Positions 18,749 through 27,328 of a DNA stretch of 64,000 nucleotides are shown here, piece by piece. A model generated the notes under the pieces. It saw only the letters and a program-made list of their open reading frames with translations. It had not been told where the DNA came from and did no database searches. Position numbers and translations under genes: made by a program. Position 1 is the stretch's first letter; every line of letters starts with the position of its first letter. The stretch spans positions 4,712,001 through 4,776,000 of the forward strand of contig NZ_CP053452.2 of NCBI RefSeq assembly GCF_013128195.2. The letters are read 5' to 3'. The stretch comes from Frigoriglobus tundricola (GTDB lineage: Bacteria; Planctomycetota; Planctomycetia; Gemmatales; Gemmataceae).

Positions 18749-19020
18749 GATTTACCAGGTAGAGCCCAGTTGTGCATCGGAGGAACCATCCCCACGCTCT
18801 CGGAAGGGGAAGCGATTACTTTCCGTAGCGACAAAGAGCATAGTTACGCCCCCCCGATCCCGATTCGGCGATCATGCCTATCCGATTGTTGTCCGTGCGA
18901 ATCGACCAGAATATGACGCGGCCCCGCCGCACGGGGCAAATCCTTGTAAATGCACCACGAGTTGCCATTTGCAGTAGATCTCGATGGCCGACTTGAAACC
19001 AGCCTGGGGACGCCTAAAGT
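18749..19020. other. intergenic region without a gene
   Basis: No coding region is supported on either strand. It holds the presumed promoter region of the TPR/hydrolase gene; no confident -35/-10 pair is seen. Confidence 0.5.
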
Positions 19021-19048
19021 GGTACAGTGCCAACATTGTCACTGTACC
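19021..19048. promoter_or_regulatory. 28-bp near-perfect palindrome in the leader of the hydrolase gene
   Basis: GGTACAGTG (19021-19029) and CACTGTACC (19040-19048) are perfect arms, and the inner C-CAA-CA-TTG-T is also symmetric except for one pair. The palindrome ends 23 bp before the ATG at 19072. It fits a dimeric repressor operator or an RNA hairpin that covers the leader. Confidence 0.65.
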
Positions 19049-19071
19049 CGATGCTAGAGAGAGGTGTCAGG

Positions 19072-21450
19072 ATGTTGCGCTGGTGGATGCGGTGCGGAAC
19101 GGGTCTGGCGGTATCGGCGGCTTGGGCGTGTTGGCTCGGTACCCAGCCGGCGCAAGCTCAAACACCCGAGCGGTTATTGAATCTCGCCAAAGAGGCGTAC
19201 AATCAGAAGCGGTACGCTGCGGCGAGTGATCTCTACCTGCAAGTCATTGACAAAACCAGTCGAGACCCCGGCATTCCTTACAACGCCGCCTGTTGTCTGG
19301 CACAGGCCGATCGGATCAACGACGCGTTCCGGCTGCTCGAACTGGCCATCGAGTACGGGTGGAAGAACGCGGACCACCTCGCCTCGGACCCAGACTTGAA
19401 GCGACTGCATTCCGATCCGCGCTGGAACAAGATGCGTGACAAGCTCGTCGGGCTGCGGGCGCAAGAAGAATCGCGACGGCCGTGGAAGGCGGCCCTGGGC
19501 ATCGATTTGGAATGGCGCGATTCGTATTGGCACTACTTCCGCTTTACTGAACACCGGCGGCTGATGCTGGAGGGAAAAGCCGCCTCCGGACGGGAAGGGG
19601 GACCGCTCGGTTCCGGGACGTGGTACCGACTCGAACCCAAGTCCGACGGCTGGATCTATAACCGGCACAACACCGTCATCCAGGTGGACTGGGACGAACC
19701 ACAAGAACGGACCGTGTTGCTCACCAGTCACCCGAGAGAATACATCTCGATTAACGGCGAACTGCGCTTTGGCGGGCAGGGATGGCAGCACATCATTCCC
19801 GTTCGGCTCAAAAAGGGCAAGAACACGATTGTGTGCGACCACCAACTCGTTGCCGAACTGTACCCGGCGCACCACCCGTACTCGTTCATCAGCAAGACCC
19901 TGCTCGTACCGGACCTGCGGGAGGGCGAAACGGGCGAATTCCGCGCATCGGTCACGGTCCTCAACGCCACCCCGAAGGCCGGCCCCGTGACGATCACCGC
20001 GGGGCTCGGCAACGGCCCGAATACGGAGACCACGAGCCGGCCCATCGCGGCCATGAATGCGCGGGCTGTCGGCTTTTCGTTCCGCGTGCCAGAGGGGTAC
20101 AAACCCGGTGAGCAACTGTTGCGACTGACGCTCTCGGACGGCGGTGAAACCACGACGGCGCCCGTGCGCGTCGTCGGCCGAACCGAGGCGTATCAGCGCA
20201 CCTTTATCAGCCGGTTCGACGGGATGGTTCGCCACTATGCCATCAACCCGTCGTCCTCCGGGCGGGCCGATCAACCCGTCGTCCTCGCTTTACCCGGTGC
20301 GGGGTGGGAAGCACGAAGAACGGCTCAAAGCTACGAGCAACGGTCGTGGGGCCACATTGTTTGCCCGCTGTTCCGCGGGGCGACCAACGGTGAAGGCGTC
20401 TCCCGTCAAACAGTGCTCGAATCGCTGGAGCAAGCCATCAAGGAGCTCCGCGCCGACCCGAAGCAGGTCTTTCTGATCGGCTATTCGGCCGGTGGGCACG
20501 GGGCGTGGCAGATCGCCTCACTGAACCCCGGTCTCTTCTCCGGGGTCGGAGCCAGTGCCGGATGGATCAGCTACTTCACCTACATGCCCACAGATCGGCC
20601 CCGGCTTGACACGACGGACCCTGTGCAAAAAATCTTTGCACGGGCCTCCAGCGAGATCGACGTTGAAGCACGGTTCGACGCCCTCGCCACCATTCCGAAC
20701 GTCGGCCTGGTCCACGGCGACAGGGACAAGGTCGTTAGCGTCAACGAATCGCGACGGGTAAAGAAGGAACTGGAGCGGCGGGGCGTCAAACCGTTCTATC
20801 ACGAACAGCCCGGCGCCGACCACGGCTGGGCCACGTCGACGGCCGACCAGGTCGATTTCCCCCCGCTGCTTGATCACCTGAAGAAGCACTCCCGCCCCGG
20901 GACCGGAGACATCTGGGGGGGAGAGCGCTTGCCGCGGACCTGGCACGATCTGCTGGCGCGCCCGGTCGTCGCCGTCTACGGTACGAACGGTACTGCCGAA
21001 GAGCACGAGGCCGCACGCACCGGAGCCCTCATGCTGATGGATCGCTGTCGTCTCATCTACAGCGCAGACTGTGAAGTGGTGCCCGACACGGTTCCCCTGG
21101 CCGACCTGCGCGGCAAAAACGTCCTGCTGTACGGCTCCCCGTCCTCGAATCGGCTCTGGGAGGAACACCCGACGGCCAAGGGGTTGCTCAAGTCGCCATC
21201 GGCCCAGAAGGCGACAAGTTTCCTGATGTTAGGAGATCGAGACGGGGTCCTTTGGGGATCGATCGGCGGGAAAACGCTGTTCGACTGCCGTGTTGCCTAC
21301 GGAATCGATCCAATGTCACAGATGTACGCGTTCCCGGATTGGGTGCTCCTCACGCGCGAGGTTCTTGACAAGGACTTCGAGGGCGTCCACGGCGCCGGCT
21401 GGTTCAATCGCGACGGGAAAATTGACGACCAGCGTTCCGCTTGGCGCTGA
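19072..21450 (+). CDS. secreted TPR / alpha-beta hydrolase protein
   Basis: 792 residues from the ATG at 19072 (AGGTGTCAGG just upstream); a GTG at 19027 lies inside the palindrome and is less likely. Signal peptide MLRWWMRCGTGLAVSAAWACWLG..AQAQ, a TPR-like block (AKEAYNQKRYAAASDLYLQVI ... PYNAACCLAQADRINDAFRLLELAIEYGW), a beta-sandwich middle region, then an alpha/beta hydrolase with the nucleophile elbow GYSAGGHGAW, acid in HGDRDKVV and His in GADHGWAT. This is a complete catalytic set, resembling PHB-depolymerase/feruloyl-esterase type enzymes acting outside the cytosol. The substrate is unknown. The C-terminal 180 residues form an extra domain (YGTNGTAEEHEAAR). Confidence 0.85.
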   Translation: MLRWWMRCGTGLAVSAAWACWLGTQPAQAQTPERLLNLAKEAYNQKRYAAASDLYLQVIDKTSRDPGIPYNAACCLAQADRINDAFRLLELAIEYGWKNADHLASDPDLKRLHSDPRWNKMRDKLVGLRAQEESRRPWKAALGIDLEWRDSYWHYFRFTEHRRLMLEGKAASGREGGPLGSGTWYRLEPKSDGWIYNRHNTVIQVDWDEPQERTVLLTSHPREYISINGELRFGGQGWQHIIPVRLKKGKNTIVCDHQLVAELYPAHHPYSFISKTLLVPDLREGETGEFRASVTVLNATPKAGPVTITAGLGNGPNTETTSRPIAAMNARAVGFSFRVPEGYKPGEQLLRLTLSDGGETTTAPVRVVGRTEAYQRTFISRFDGMVRHYAINPSSSGRADQPVVLALPGAGWEARRTAQSYEQRSWGHIVCPLFRGATNGEGVSRQTVLESLEQAIKELRADPKQVFLIGYSAGGHGAWQIASLNPGLFSGVGASAGWISYFTYMPTDRPRLDTTDPVQKIFARASSEIDVEARFDALATIPNVGLVHGDRDKVVSVNESRRVKKELERRGVKPFYHEQPGADHGWATSTADQVDFPPLLDHLKKHSRPGTGDIWGGERLPRTWHDLLARPVVAVYGTNGTAEEHEAARTGALMLMDRCRLIYSADCEVVPDTVPLADLRGKNVLLYGSPSSNRLWEEHPTAKGLLKSPSAQKATSFLMLGDRDGVLWGSIGGKTLFDCRVAYGIDPMSQMYAFPDWVLLTREVLDKDFEGVHGAGWFNRDGKIDDQRSAWR

Positions 21451-21459
21451 GCCTTCCGC

Positions 21460-21687
21460 CAGCGACAGATTGGGGCGCGCGTTCGAACCCGCGGCTGAGC
21501 TTGGCGGTCCGGAAAGCGGCGGCCCGTTTGCGAAGAAGACCTTGAGCCAGTGATAGAAGCCGGTCACGTGGATCTGATGCTCCTCGTACAGATCGGAACC
21601 GGGGCACCTGTTCGACGCGGTGCTTCTTGAGAATGGCGCCCTTCTCGGTCGGGCCGAACACGCGGAACTGCGACGCGGGAACTTCCA
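21460..21687 (-). pseudogene. transposase helix-turn-helix fragment
   Basis: On the minus strand FGPTEKGAILKKHRVEQVP is followed, one frame off, by SDLYEEHQIHVTGFYHWLKVFFANG. Joined, these match the N-terminal HTH subunit of IS3/IS66-type transposases (TxEKxAIL..H..E..PVSDLCDE..I.PT.FYRW.K..FENG). A frameshift, the absence of the catalytic DDE part and the neighbouring intron mark it as a remnant. Its family cannot be fixed further. Confidence 0.6.
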
Positions 21688-21694
21688 GTCGAGT

Positions 21695-21726
21695 TAAGAG
21701 TTTACACCCGCACGCACTCGATAGAA
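21695..21726 (-). repeat. 32-bp dispersed motif, copy 1
   Basis: TTCTATC-N3-TGCGTGCGGG followed by TGTAAACTCTTA on the minus strand. It matches 24579-24610 at 29 of 32 positions. It abuts the 3' end of the group II intron. Confidence 0.75.
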
Positions 21727-22944
21727 TCGGGTAGGGGGCGGGATTACCCCGCCGTCCTCCCACACCACCGGACGTACTCGCGTATCCGGCGGTTCCTAAC
21801 GTGCTTGTAACGCCTCGTATCGATCGACGAGGCACGCCAGTCCGAGACGCTTCCACCAACTGGACGGCATCGCCGGGTTCGCCACGGGCGCCCCCGACTT
21901 CCGCCACCAGCCCTTCCCCGACAACGCGGTACACCACGCTTGACGCAACGACACGCCCTGCCGAACGAAGGCGTCCACCATCGGTTTCACTCGCTTGCAC
22001 GGCTTCAACCGCACGCACCGCAACTCCCGGCGAACCCAGTCGTCTCGTTCGACCAAATGGCTCCGCATCGCCGCGCGGCGAAAGTACGTCACCCATCCGC
22101 TCAGAAACGAGTTGAGTTCCCCGACCATCCGCTCGAGGCGATGCCCCGATTCCGACGGGTGATCGATCGGATGCGGTCCTTGGCCCGCTCCCGACTCACC
22201 GGCGCGAGCCCCAACCGCCCGTCGCTCAGAAGTCGATGGCTGAGGAACTTCCGCTCCTCGACCCGTGCCACTGCACTCTTCCACCGATTGACACGCAGCT
22301 GGAGTTTCGCCTCCAGGAACGTCATGACCGACGCTATCACCCGCCGACCGGCCGCTTCCGACCGCACGTAAATGTTGCCGTCATTCGCGTACCGGCAGAA
22401 GGTGTGGCCCCGACGCTCCCGTTCCTGGTCCAGGTCGGCCAACAGCAGATTCGCCAACGGCGGCGACAGCGGCCCCCCTTACGGTGTCCCTTCGTGACAT
22501 TTGATACACACGCCGCCTTGCATCAGCCCCCGCTTCCCGAATGCGGCGGGTGGGTGCCTCCCCCGTGAGTTTCCTCACCGGACGGACGAACGACTACGGC
22601 CTCGGCTGACTTCTCCCGGCCCGTGCCCGAGGCGTTGCCGCCCCAGGTACGGAGATCGCCTCCGCGGGTCGAGAGATCTCCCAGGGTAAGTTGCGTTGCT
22701 TCGTCGAGCGGCCGCCGGTTTACCCACGTGTGCGTTCGAGTGAGATCGGGCTTCGCGGTCCGTTGCCCGCTGACCCCGCCACGCGTGGCTCGTATCCGGT
22801 TCCTGTTCGTCGGCTCCCGGCTGGGGGCTTCGGCTTCCTTCCGATTCCGCCTCGCGACGGACACCCTTGCTTAGCCGGGCGGTTCCGGTCATCACGGTCC
22901 GCAGAGGACTTCCACCCCCTCAAACCACAACATGCCTGGCACAC
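21726..22944 (-). mobile_element. degenerate group II intron
   Basis: About 1.2 kb on the minus strand. The 5' end reads GTGTGCCAGGCATG (from 22944), fitting the GUGYG consensus, followed by GGTGGAAGTCCTCTGCGG and the conserved core word AGCAAGGGTGTCC with GGCGGAATC..AAGGAAGCC. The 3' end has CCGGATACGCGAGTACGTCCGG and GTGGTGTGGGAGG, the domain V/VI-like hairpins, finishing CCTACCCGAT at 21726. An internal reverse-transcriptase/maturase reading frame is broken. It sits directly after the terminator hairpin of the 23003-24514 gene, an insertion habit known for bacterial class C introns. Intron class and exact ends are inferred by eye. Confidence 0.72.
21796..22530 (-). pseudogene. group II intron reverse transcriptase/maturase, inactivated
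   Basis: Reads GLMQGGVCIKCHEGTP-stop-GGPLSPPLANLLLADLDQ, where TAA at 22481-22479 replaces the Gln/Glu codon of the universal EGTPQGGPLSP motif. RYANDGNIYVRS follows, with the catalytic YADD changed to YAND. A frameshift near 22165 precedes LERMVGELNSFLSGWVTYFRRA and the maturase/GIIM domain ending SGKGWWRKSGAP..ANPAMPSSWWKRLGL. Missing metal-binding Asp, nonsense codon, truncated N-terminus and frameshift each suggest it cannot splice or retrotranspose alone. Confidence 0.78.
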
Positions 22945-22951
22945 AATAGAA

Positions 22952-22978
22952 CCGCCCACACGGTTCACGTGCGGGCGG
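22952..22978 (-). terminator. hairpin terminator of the zinc-ribbon protein gene
   Basis: CCGCCCACACG (22952-22962) pairs with CGTGCGGGCGG (22968-22978) with one mismatch around a 5-nt loop. On the minus strand it is followed by TTCTATT and then the 5' end of the intron. Confidence 0.65.
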
Positions 22979-23002
22979 TGGGGTGCCGGCTCGGCGCGCG
23001 GG

Positions 23003-24514
23003 TCACTGTGTGAACCACGCGTCTTCGACATCGATGTCCGCGTCGGTCAGTCCGGTACATTTCCCCTTGATCTTGATCGTCGCGCCGGCCCGCAAGTACG
23101 GGAACTGGCTCTTCAGATCCGTGTCGAACGCAACAGTAATTTTGCGGTCGTCATTCTTACCGACTGTTGTGATCACGATCCGGCCGTTCTCGACGCGCTC
23201 GATCCGGGCGCCAGAAATCGTGAGGTCCTTGTTCTTGTATTTCGGGTCGGCGGTCCCCGGGTTCGCGTAATCGGCGATCAGGGTCGCCGCCGAGACCTGC
23301 ACCGAAGGGTCGGGGGCCGCGGCACCCGAGAGCGTGCCGTCCGCGAACTCGTCGAGGCCGAACCCCGTGCACTTCCCGGACACCTTGATGCGCTGCCCCC
23401 GGCCGTAGGAGAACGGCGCTTGGCCGGCGCGCAGCGCGCAGGTGATTTCTTTAAGCTGGCCCTTCGCCGCGCCCTCCAGGACGACCTCCAGCGTGTTGCC
23501 CCGCGCCGAAATTCTCAACAGCTTCCCGCTCAGGATGAACGTCTTGTTTTGGTACTTGTCCCGCGCCGCCGGCGCGTCGTCGTCCGTCTGCTTGGCCAGG
23601 TCTTCGGCCCGCACTTCGGTCGTGGGGCCGATGGGCGGGTACTGCTGGAGGAACTTCGCGTCGTCGAGTTCCCCGGCGGAGGTGGGCGCGCCATTCTTCG
23701 GGCGCCACTCCTTGGCCTGAACGCGCCCCTGGTCCTCGGCGTTCGGGTGGAACGCGGCCAGGATGTAATCGTCGCCGTTGCGCCAGTACACGACCCGGCT
23801 CTGATTGGCCTTCGGGGTCCAGGCATCGATCTTCTTCTGGTCCGCGCCGAACGCCTTCCTCAGGTCGTCGGCGGTCGCGGTCTTCCCCTTGGAGAGAGTG
23901 GCCTCCGCTTGCGCCCGGGTCGTCGTTCCGACCTTCAGCTCCCCGTAACTCCGTTGGGACACCAAGAAGTTAGAGTTTTCGAGGGCCTCTTTCGCCTTAT
24001 CGAGGGTCTCGACCACCGCCTCCTTCGTCTTCACCATGAACCAGTAGACGCCGAACCCGACGCTCCCGCAGCAGGTGAGCAGGGTGGCGCAGACGATGCC
24101 GACGATCAGCGCCGCGTTCGACCCGCCCTCGGCTCTCTTGCCGCGGCCCGCTCGGTCCGGCTCATCGCCGTCGTGCCGCCTGCGCTTCACCGGCCGGCCG
24201 TCGTCCTCGTCGTCGCGCCGCTCGCGCTTCGCCGGCCGGTCGTCGTCACCGTCCGCCCTCTTCGACCGGACCGGTTTGCCGCTGGCCCGGGCGGGCGCCG
24301 GTTCGTCCAGCGCTTCGAACGGCGCCCGCTCCGGCGGCGGGGGAGCGACCGGAGCGGCTTTCGCCGGCGTGGGCGGAGCCGCCGGGGCGGGCGCGGGCGG
24401 CTGAGAAGCGGGGATGACGCCGCTGCACTTGGGGCACTTCACGGCCCGTTCGGCGTACTCGTCCTTCACCGAAAGTGTCGCGGAACATGACGGACACGTT
24501 ATGCGGATCGGCAT
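23003..24514 (-). CDS. zinc-ribbon membrane protein with two OB-fold (tRNA_anti-like) domains
   Basis: 503 residues from the ATG at 24514 (CTGGAG six bases upstream). N-terminal zinc ribbon MPIRITCPSCSATLSV...AVKCPKCSG (two CPxC knuckles), a long Pro/Ala then Arg/Asp-rich linker, one transmembrane helix (ALIVGIVCATLLTCCGSVGFGVYWF, about 145-170), then an exported part with two related OB-fold modules: KYQNKTFILSGKLLRI...GQRIKVSGKCTGF and KYKNKDLTISGARIERV...ATIKIKGKCTGL. The repeated KGKCTG ends are characteristic of the tRNA_anti-like family. Predicted one-pass inner-membrane protein; ligand unknown. A CPxC ribbon plus low-complexity linker is common in Gemmata membrane proteins. Confidence 0.85.
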   Translation of the reverse strand: MPIRITCPSCSATLSVKDEYAERAVKCPKCSGVIPASQPPAPAPAAPPTPAKAAPVAPPPPERAPFEALDEPAPARASGKPVRSKRADGDDDRPAKRERRDDEDDGRPVKRRRHDGDEPDRAGRGKRAEGGSNAALIVGIVCATLLTCCGSVGFGVYWFMVKTKEAVVETLDKAKEALENSNFLVSQRSYGELKVGTTTRAQAEATLSKGKTATADDLRKAFGADQKKIDAWTPKANQSRVVYWRNGDDYILAAFHPNAEDQGRVQAKEWRPKNGAPTSAGELDDAKFLQQYPPIGPTTEVRAEDLAKQTDDDAPAARDKYQNKTFILSGKLLRISARGNTLEVVLEGAAKGQLKEITCALRAGQAPFSYGRGQRIKVSGKCTGFGLDEFADGTLSGAAAPDPSVQVSAATLIADYANPGTADPKYKNKDLTISGARIERVENGRIVITTVGKNDDRKITVAFDTDLKSQFPYLRAGATIKIKGKCTGLTDADIDVEDAWFTQ

Positions 24515-24578
24515 CGGCCACTCCAGGGCTGAAACGGCGGGGGAGAGAGATCCCGTCACCGCACGGGGCGGGTCGGAG

Positions 24579-24610
24579 TAAGAGTTTACACCCGCGCGCA
24601 CGTGATAGAA
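24579..24610 (-). repeat. 32-bp dispersed motif, copy 2
   Basis: On the minus strand TTCTATC-N3-TGCGCGCGGG then TGTAAACTCTTA; 29 of 32 bases match the copy at 21695-21726. It immediately follows the ilvB terminator hairpin. Confidence 0.75.
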
Positions 24611-24611
24611 A

Positions 24612-24649
24612 CGAAGAACGCCCGGGCGCCGGCGCCCGGGCGTTCTTCG
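24612..24649 (-). terminator. 19-bp perfect hairpin terminator of ilvB
   Basis: CGAAGAACGCCCGGGCGCC (24612-24630) and its exact complement (24631-24649) abut with no spacer. On the minus strand the sequence TTTCTATC follows. It begins 14 bp after the ilvB stop. Confidence 0.85.
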
Positions 24650-24663
24650 CTCGCACGTGGCGC

Positions 24664-26430
24664 TCACGCCTTGATGATGTCCTTCACGGTCGCGCCGGCG
24701 GGGATCATCGGCAGCACGTGTTCCTGGTGCGGCACGTGGACGTTCAGCAGGAACGGCCCCGGCGCCTCGATCATCTCCACGAGCGCGGCGTCCAGATCGG
24801 CCTTATCGGTGACGCTCCGCGCCGCCACCCCGAAGCCCTCCGCGATCTTGCAGAAGTCCGGGTACGGCGGCAGGTCCTCGCCCGCCCCCAGGTACGTGTG
24901 GCCGCGGTTCGAGCCGAAGAACCGGTCCTCCCACTGCATCACCATCCCGAGGTGCTGGTTGTTCAGCAGCAGCACCTTGGCGGGAATCTTCTCCGCGAAC
25001 GCGGTCGCCAGCTCCTGCACGTTCATCAGGAAGCTGCCGTCGCCGTCGATGTCGATGACGAGGTCGTTCGGGAACGCGACCTGGGCCCCCAGCGCGCTCG
25101 GCAGGCCGAAGCCCATCGTGCCGAGGCCGCCGCTGGTGATCCACTTCCGCGGCGTGTTGAAGTGGAAGAACTGCGCCGCCCACATCTGGTGCTGGCCCAC
25201 GCCGGTCGTGATGATCGTGCGGTCGAGCTGGTTGCGGTCGCGCAGGATCTCCCACAGCCGGTGAATGGCGAACTGCGGGATGATCGCGTGCTCGGGCTCG
25301 ACGAACTTGAGCGGCTCGGCCTCGCGCCAGGCGTCGATCTGGCGCCACCAGTCCGGGTACCGCCCGCCCGCCGTCAGGTCCGCGTTCTTCTCCTCTTTCA
25401 AGAGCGCGTTGAGGCCGCCGAGCGCCGCCTTCAGGTCGCTGTGGACCGGGACGTGGGCGAACTTGTTCTTGTGGATCTCCGACTTGTCGATGTCGATGTG
25501 GACGATCTTGCCGTGCTTGGCGAACTCGCTGAGCTTGCCGGTCACGCGGTCGTCGAACCGCACGCCCAGCGCGAGCAGCAGGTCGGCGTCGTTGATCGCG
25601 TAGTTCGAGTACACCGTGCCGTGCATGCCGAGCATCTGGAGGCACAGGTAGTGGTCGGCCGGGAAGTTCCCGAGGCCGTGGACGGTGAGGCCCACGGGCG
25701 CGCCGAGCAGTTCCGCGAACTCCTTGAGTTCGGCGGCGGCGCCGCTGTGGGTGACCCCACCGCCGGCGTAGATGAACGGCTTCTTGCTCGCCCGGATGGC
25801 GGCGATCACGGCCTCGAGTTCGGGCCGCGTGGCCTTCCGCAGCGGGCGGTAGCCGGGCAGGTCCATCGGCGGGTCCCAGTCGGGCACGATCGATTTGGTC
25901 TGCACGTCCTTGCAGATGTCGATGAGGACCGGGCCGGGGCGGCCGGTCGTGGCGATGTGGAACGCCTCCTTCACCACCCGGGTGACGTCCTCGGTGCGGG
26001 TCAGGAGGTAGTGGTGCTTGGTAATGCCGCGGCAGATCTCCACCATCGGCGTTTCCTGGAACGCGTCGTTGCCCAGGACGTTCGTGCTCACCTGCCCGGT
26101 AATGGCGATGAGCGGGATGGAGTCCATCTTGGCGTCGGCGATGCACGTCACGAAGTTCGTCGCGCCGGGGCCGCTGGTGGAGACGCACACGCTGGCCTTG
26201 CCGGTGGTGCGGCTGTAGCCGTGGCCCATGAACCCGCCGCCCTGCTCGTGGCGCGGGAGGATGGTGCGGAGCGTGCCGCTGACGCGGGTGAGCGCCTGGT
26301 GGATGGGCATGCTCGCCCCGCCCGGGTACGCGAAGACGGTGTCGACGCCGTGGCGGATCAGGCTGTGCACGAGGATGTCGGCGCCGCTCATGGGGGCGCT
26401 CGGGGCCACGGTCGTGTTCGGATCGGCCAT
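24664..26430 (-). CDS. ilvB: acetolactate synthase, large (catalytic) subunit
   Basis: 588 residues from the ATG at 26430. Three thiamine-diphosphate enzyme domains are visible: Pyr domain with the catalytic Glu in [18 protein letters not shown] and [16 protein letters not shown], central FAD-type domain ([16 protein letters not shown]), and the PP domain with the Mg/TPP motif [35 protein letters not shown]. The GMVMQW element is specific to AHAS. It condenses two pyruvates, or pyruvate and 2-ketobutyrate, in the first common step of Val/Leu/Ile synthesis. The regulatory subunit ilvN and ilvC are not adjacent. A strong hairpin ends the gene; the promoter is not evident. Confidence 0.96.
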   Translation of the reverse strand: MADPNTTVAPSAPMSGADILVHSLIRHGVDTVFAYPGGASMPIHQALTRVSGTLRTILPRHEQGGGFMGHGYSRTTGKASVCVSTSGPGATNFVTCIADAKMDSIPLIAITGQVSTNVLGNDAFQETPMVEICRGITKHHYLLTRTEDVTRVVKEAFHIATTGRPGPVLIDICKDVQTKSIVPDWDPPMDLPGYRPLRKATRPELEAVIAAIRASKKPFIYAGGGVTHSGAAAELKEFAELLGAPVGLTVHGLGNFPADHYLCLQMLGMHGTVYSNYAINDADLLLALGVRFDDRVTGKLSEFAKHGKIVHIDIDKSEIHKNKFAHVPVHSDLKAALGGLNALLKEEKNADLTAGGRYPDWWRQIDAWREAEPLKFVEPEHAIIPQFAIHRLWEILRDRNQLDRTIITTGVGQHQMWAAQFFHFNTPRKWITSGGLGTMGFGLPSALGAQVAFPNDLVIDIDGDGSFLMNVQELATAFAEKIPAKVLLLNNQHLGMVMQWEDRFFGSNRGHTYLGAGEDLPPYPDFCKIAEGFGVAARSVTDKADLDAALVEMIEAPGPFLLNVHVPHQEHVLPMIPAGATVKDIIKA

Positions 26431-26567
26431 CGCTGGTCGCCTGTTGGGAGGAGAGGATAACCCCGCGCGCGCGGGCAGTTCTCTCGATATCGAGAGAATC
26501 AGTATACCGTTTGGCCGCGCCGGCGGGAACCGCGCTCGCGCGAAGATGTGAGGAAGGCTGGTGCCCG

Positions 26568-26702
26568 GAAGAACCCACCCCCACCCCTCCCTGAAGGGAG
26601 GGAGCACGACCGGCAGCCCTTCGGTACGTCCCGAGAACCGGGGGAGGCGTGTCGCGCGTTCACCCCCTCCTCTTCAGGGAGGGGGCTGGGGGGGGCTTCT
26701 TC
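26568..26702. repeat. long inverted repeat, family A
   Basis: GAAGAACCCACCCCCACCCCTCCCT near 26568-26592 pairs imperfectly with the AGGGAGGGGGCTGGGGGGGC..CTTCTTC arm ending 26702. Each arm carries its own CCTCCCT..AGGGAGG mini-palindrome. The same design is present at 57025-57163 and, with a different inner part, at 2479-2612. Confidence 0.8.
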
Positions 26703-27328
26703 GCGCCGTCCGCGGCGCCTCCTGCGCTCCCCACTTTACCCGCCTGAGCAAACGGAGCGCGCCCGCGCGGCGCCCGAACGCCGCCCACTCTGTTCCGTCC
26801 GAGCGCCCGCCGAACGGGCAGGCAAACGGCGATCGGAGTGTAAGCGCGTTACTCCCGCTTTACACATCAATACCCACGCGTGAATTCTCCACAATAATCA
26901 CTCGCAGTTTTTCATGCCACGCGCGGAAGCCTGAAAAACATGGCGTTTCGTGCGCGCGGGCCGGTTGACGCGCGCTCCAAAGGCGTCCTAAAGATTCGTA
27001 TCTGACACGCCCGCTGGATCGGATCGGTCCTCCCGATCGGTCGGCGGCCGTGGCCCGCGGCACCTGCCGTAGCCCGTCGCCCGGGGCCCCAGTCCGCCGG
27101 CCCGCTCTCATCGCCCGTTGTCGCGACCCGCCGCACCGCCCGACTCGCACTCGGAGCGCGGCCGGGGGCGCGCCCGGCCGCGACGCCGGGACAGCCCTTG
27201 CCGCCGCGCGGCGGCCCAACGGACCCGCACTGAACTTCCGGTCGCACCGGCGCGGGGGCGCTCCGCCCCGGCGCGCCGCGGCGGTCGCACGCACCCCGGA
27301 CCCGCACCCGAACGTCAGGTACCCCGCA
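26703..27328. other. intergenic region, probable promoter region
   Basis: No gene is supported. A short AT-richer stretch (26880-26945) contains the inverted repeat GTTTTTCA/TGAAAAAC (26907-26939) and is the likeliest promoter location for the metalloprotease gene. The remainder is very GC-rich and reads as protein in several frames only because of composition. Confidence 0.5.

Noticed and set aside
22691-26460. Long open frames on the plus strand opposite the OB-fold protein and ilvB
   Set aside because: Antisense shadows produced by GC-rich third positions; the minus-strand genes are unambiguous.
26561-27050. Short plus-strand frames between ilvB and the metalloprotease
   Set aside because: Arg/Pro-rich composition from repeat DNA, no homology-like motifs and no plausible start site.
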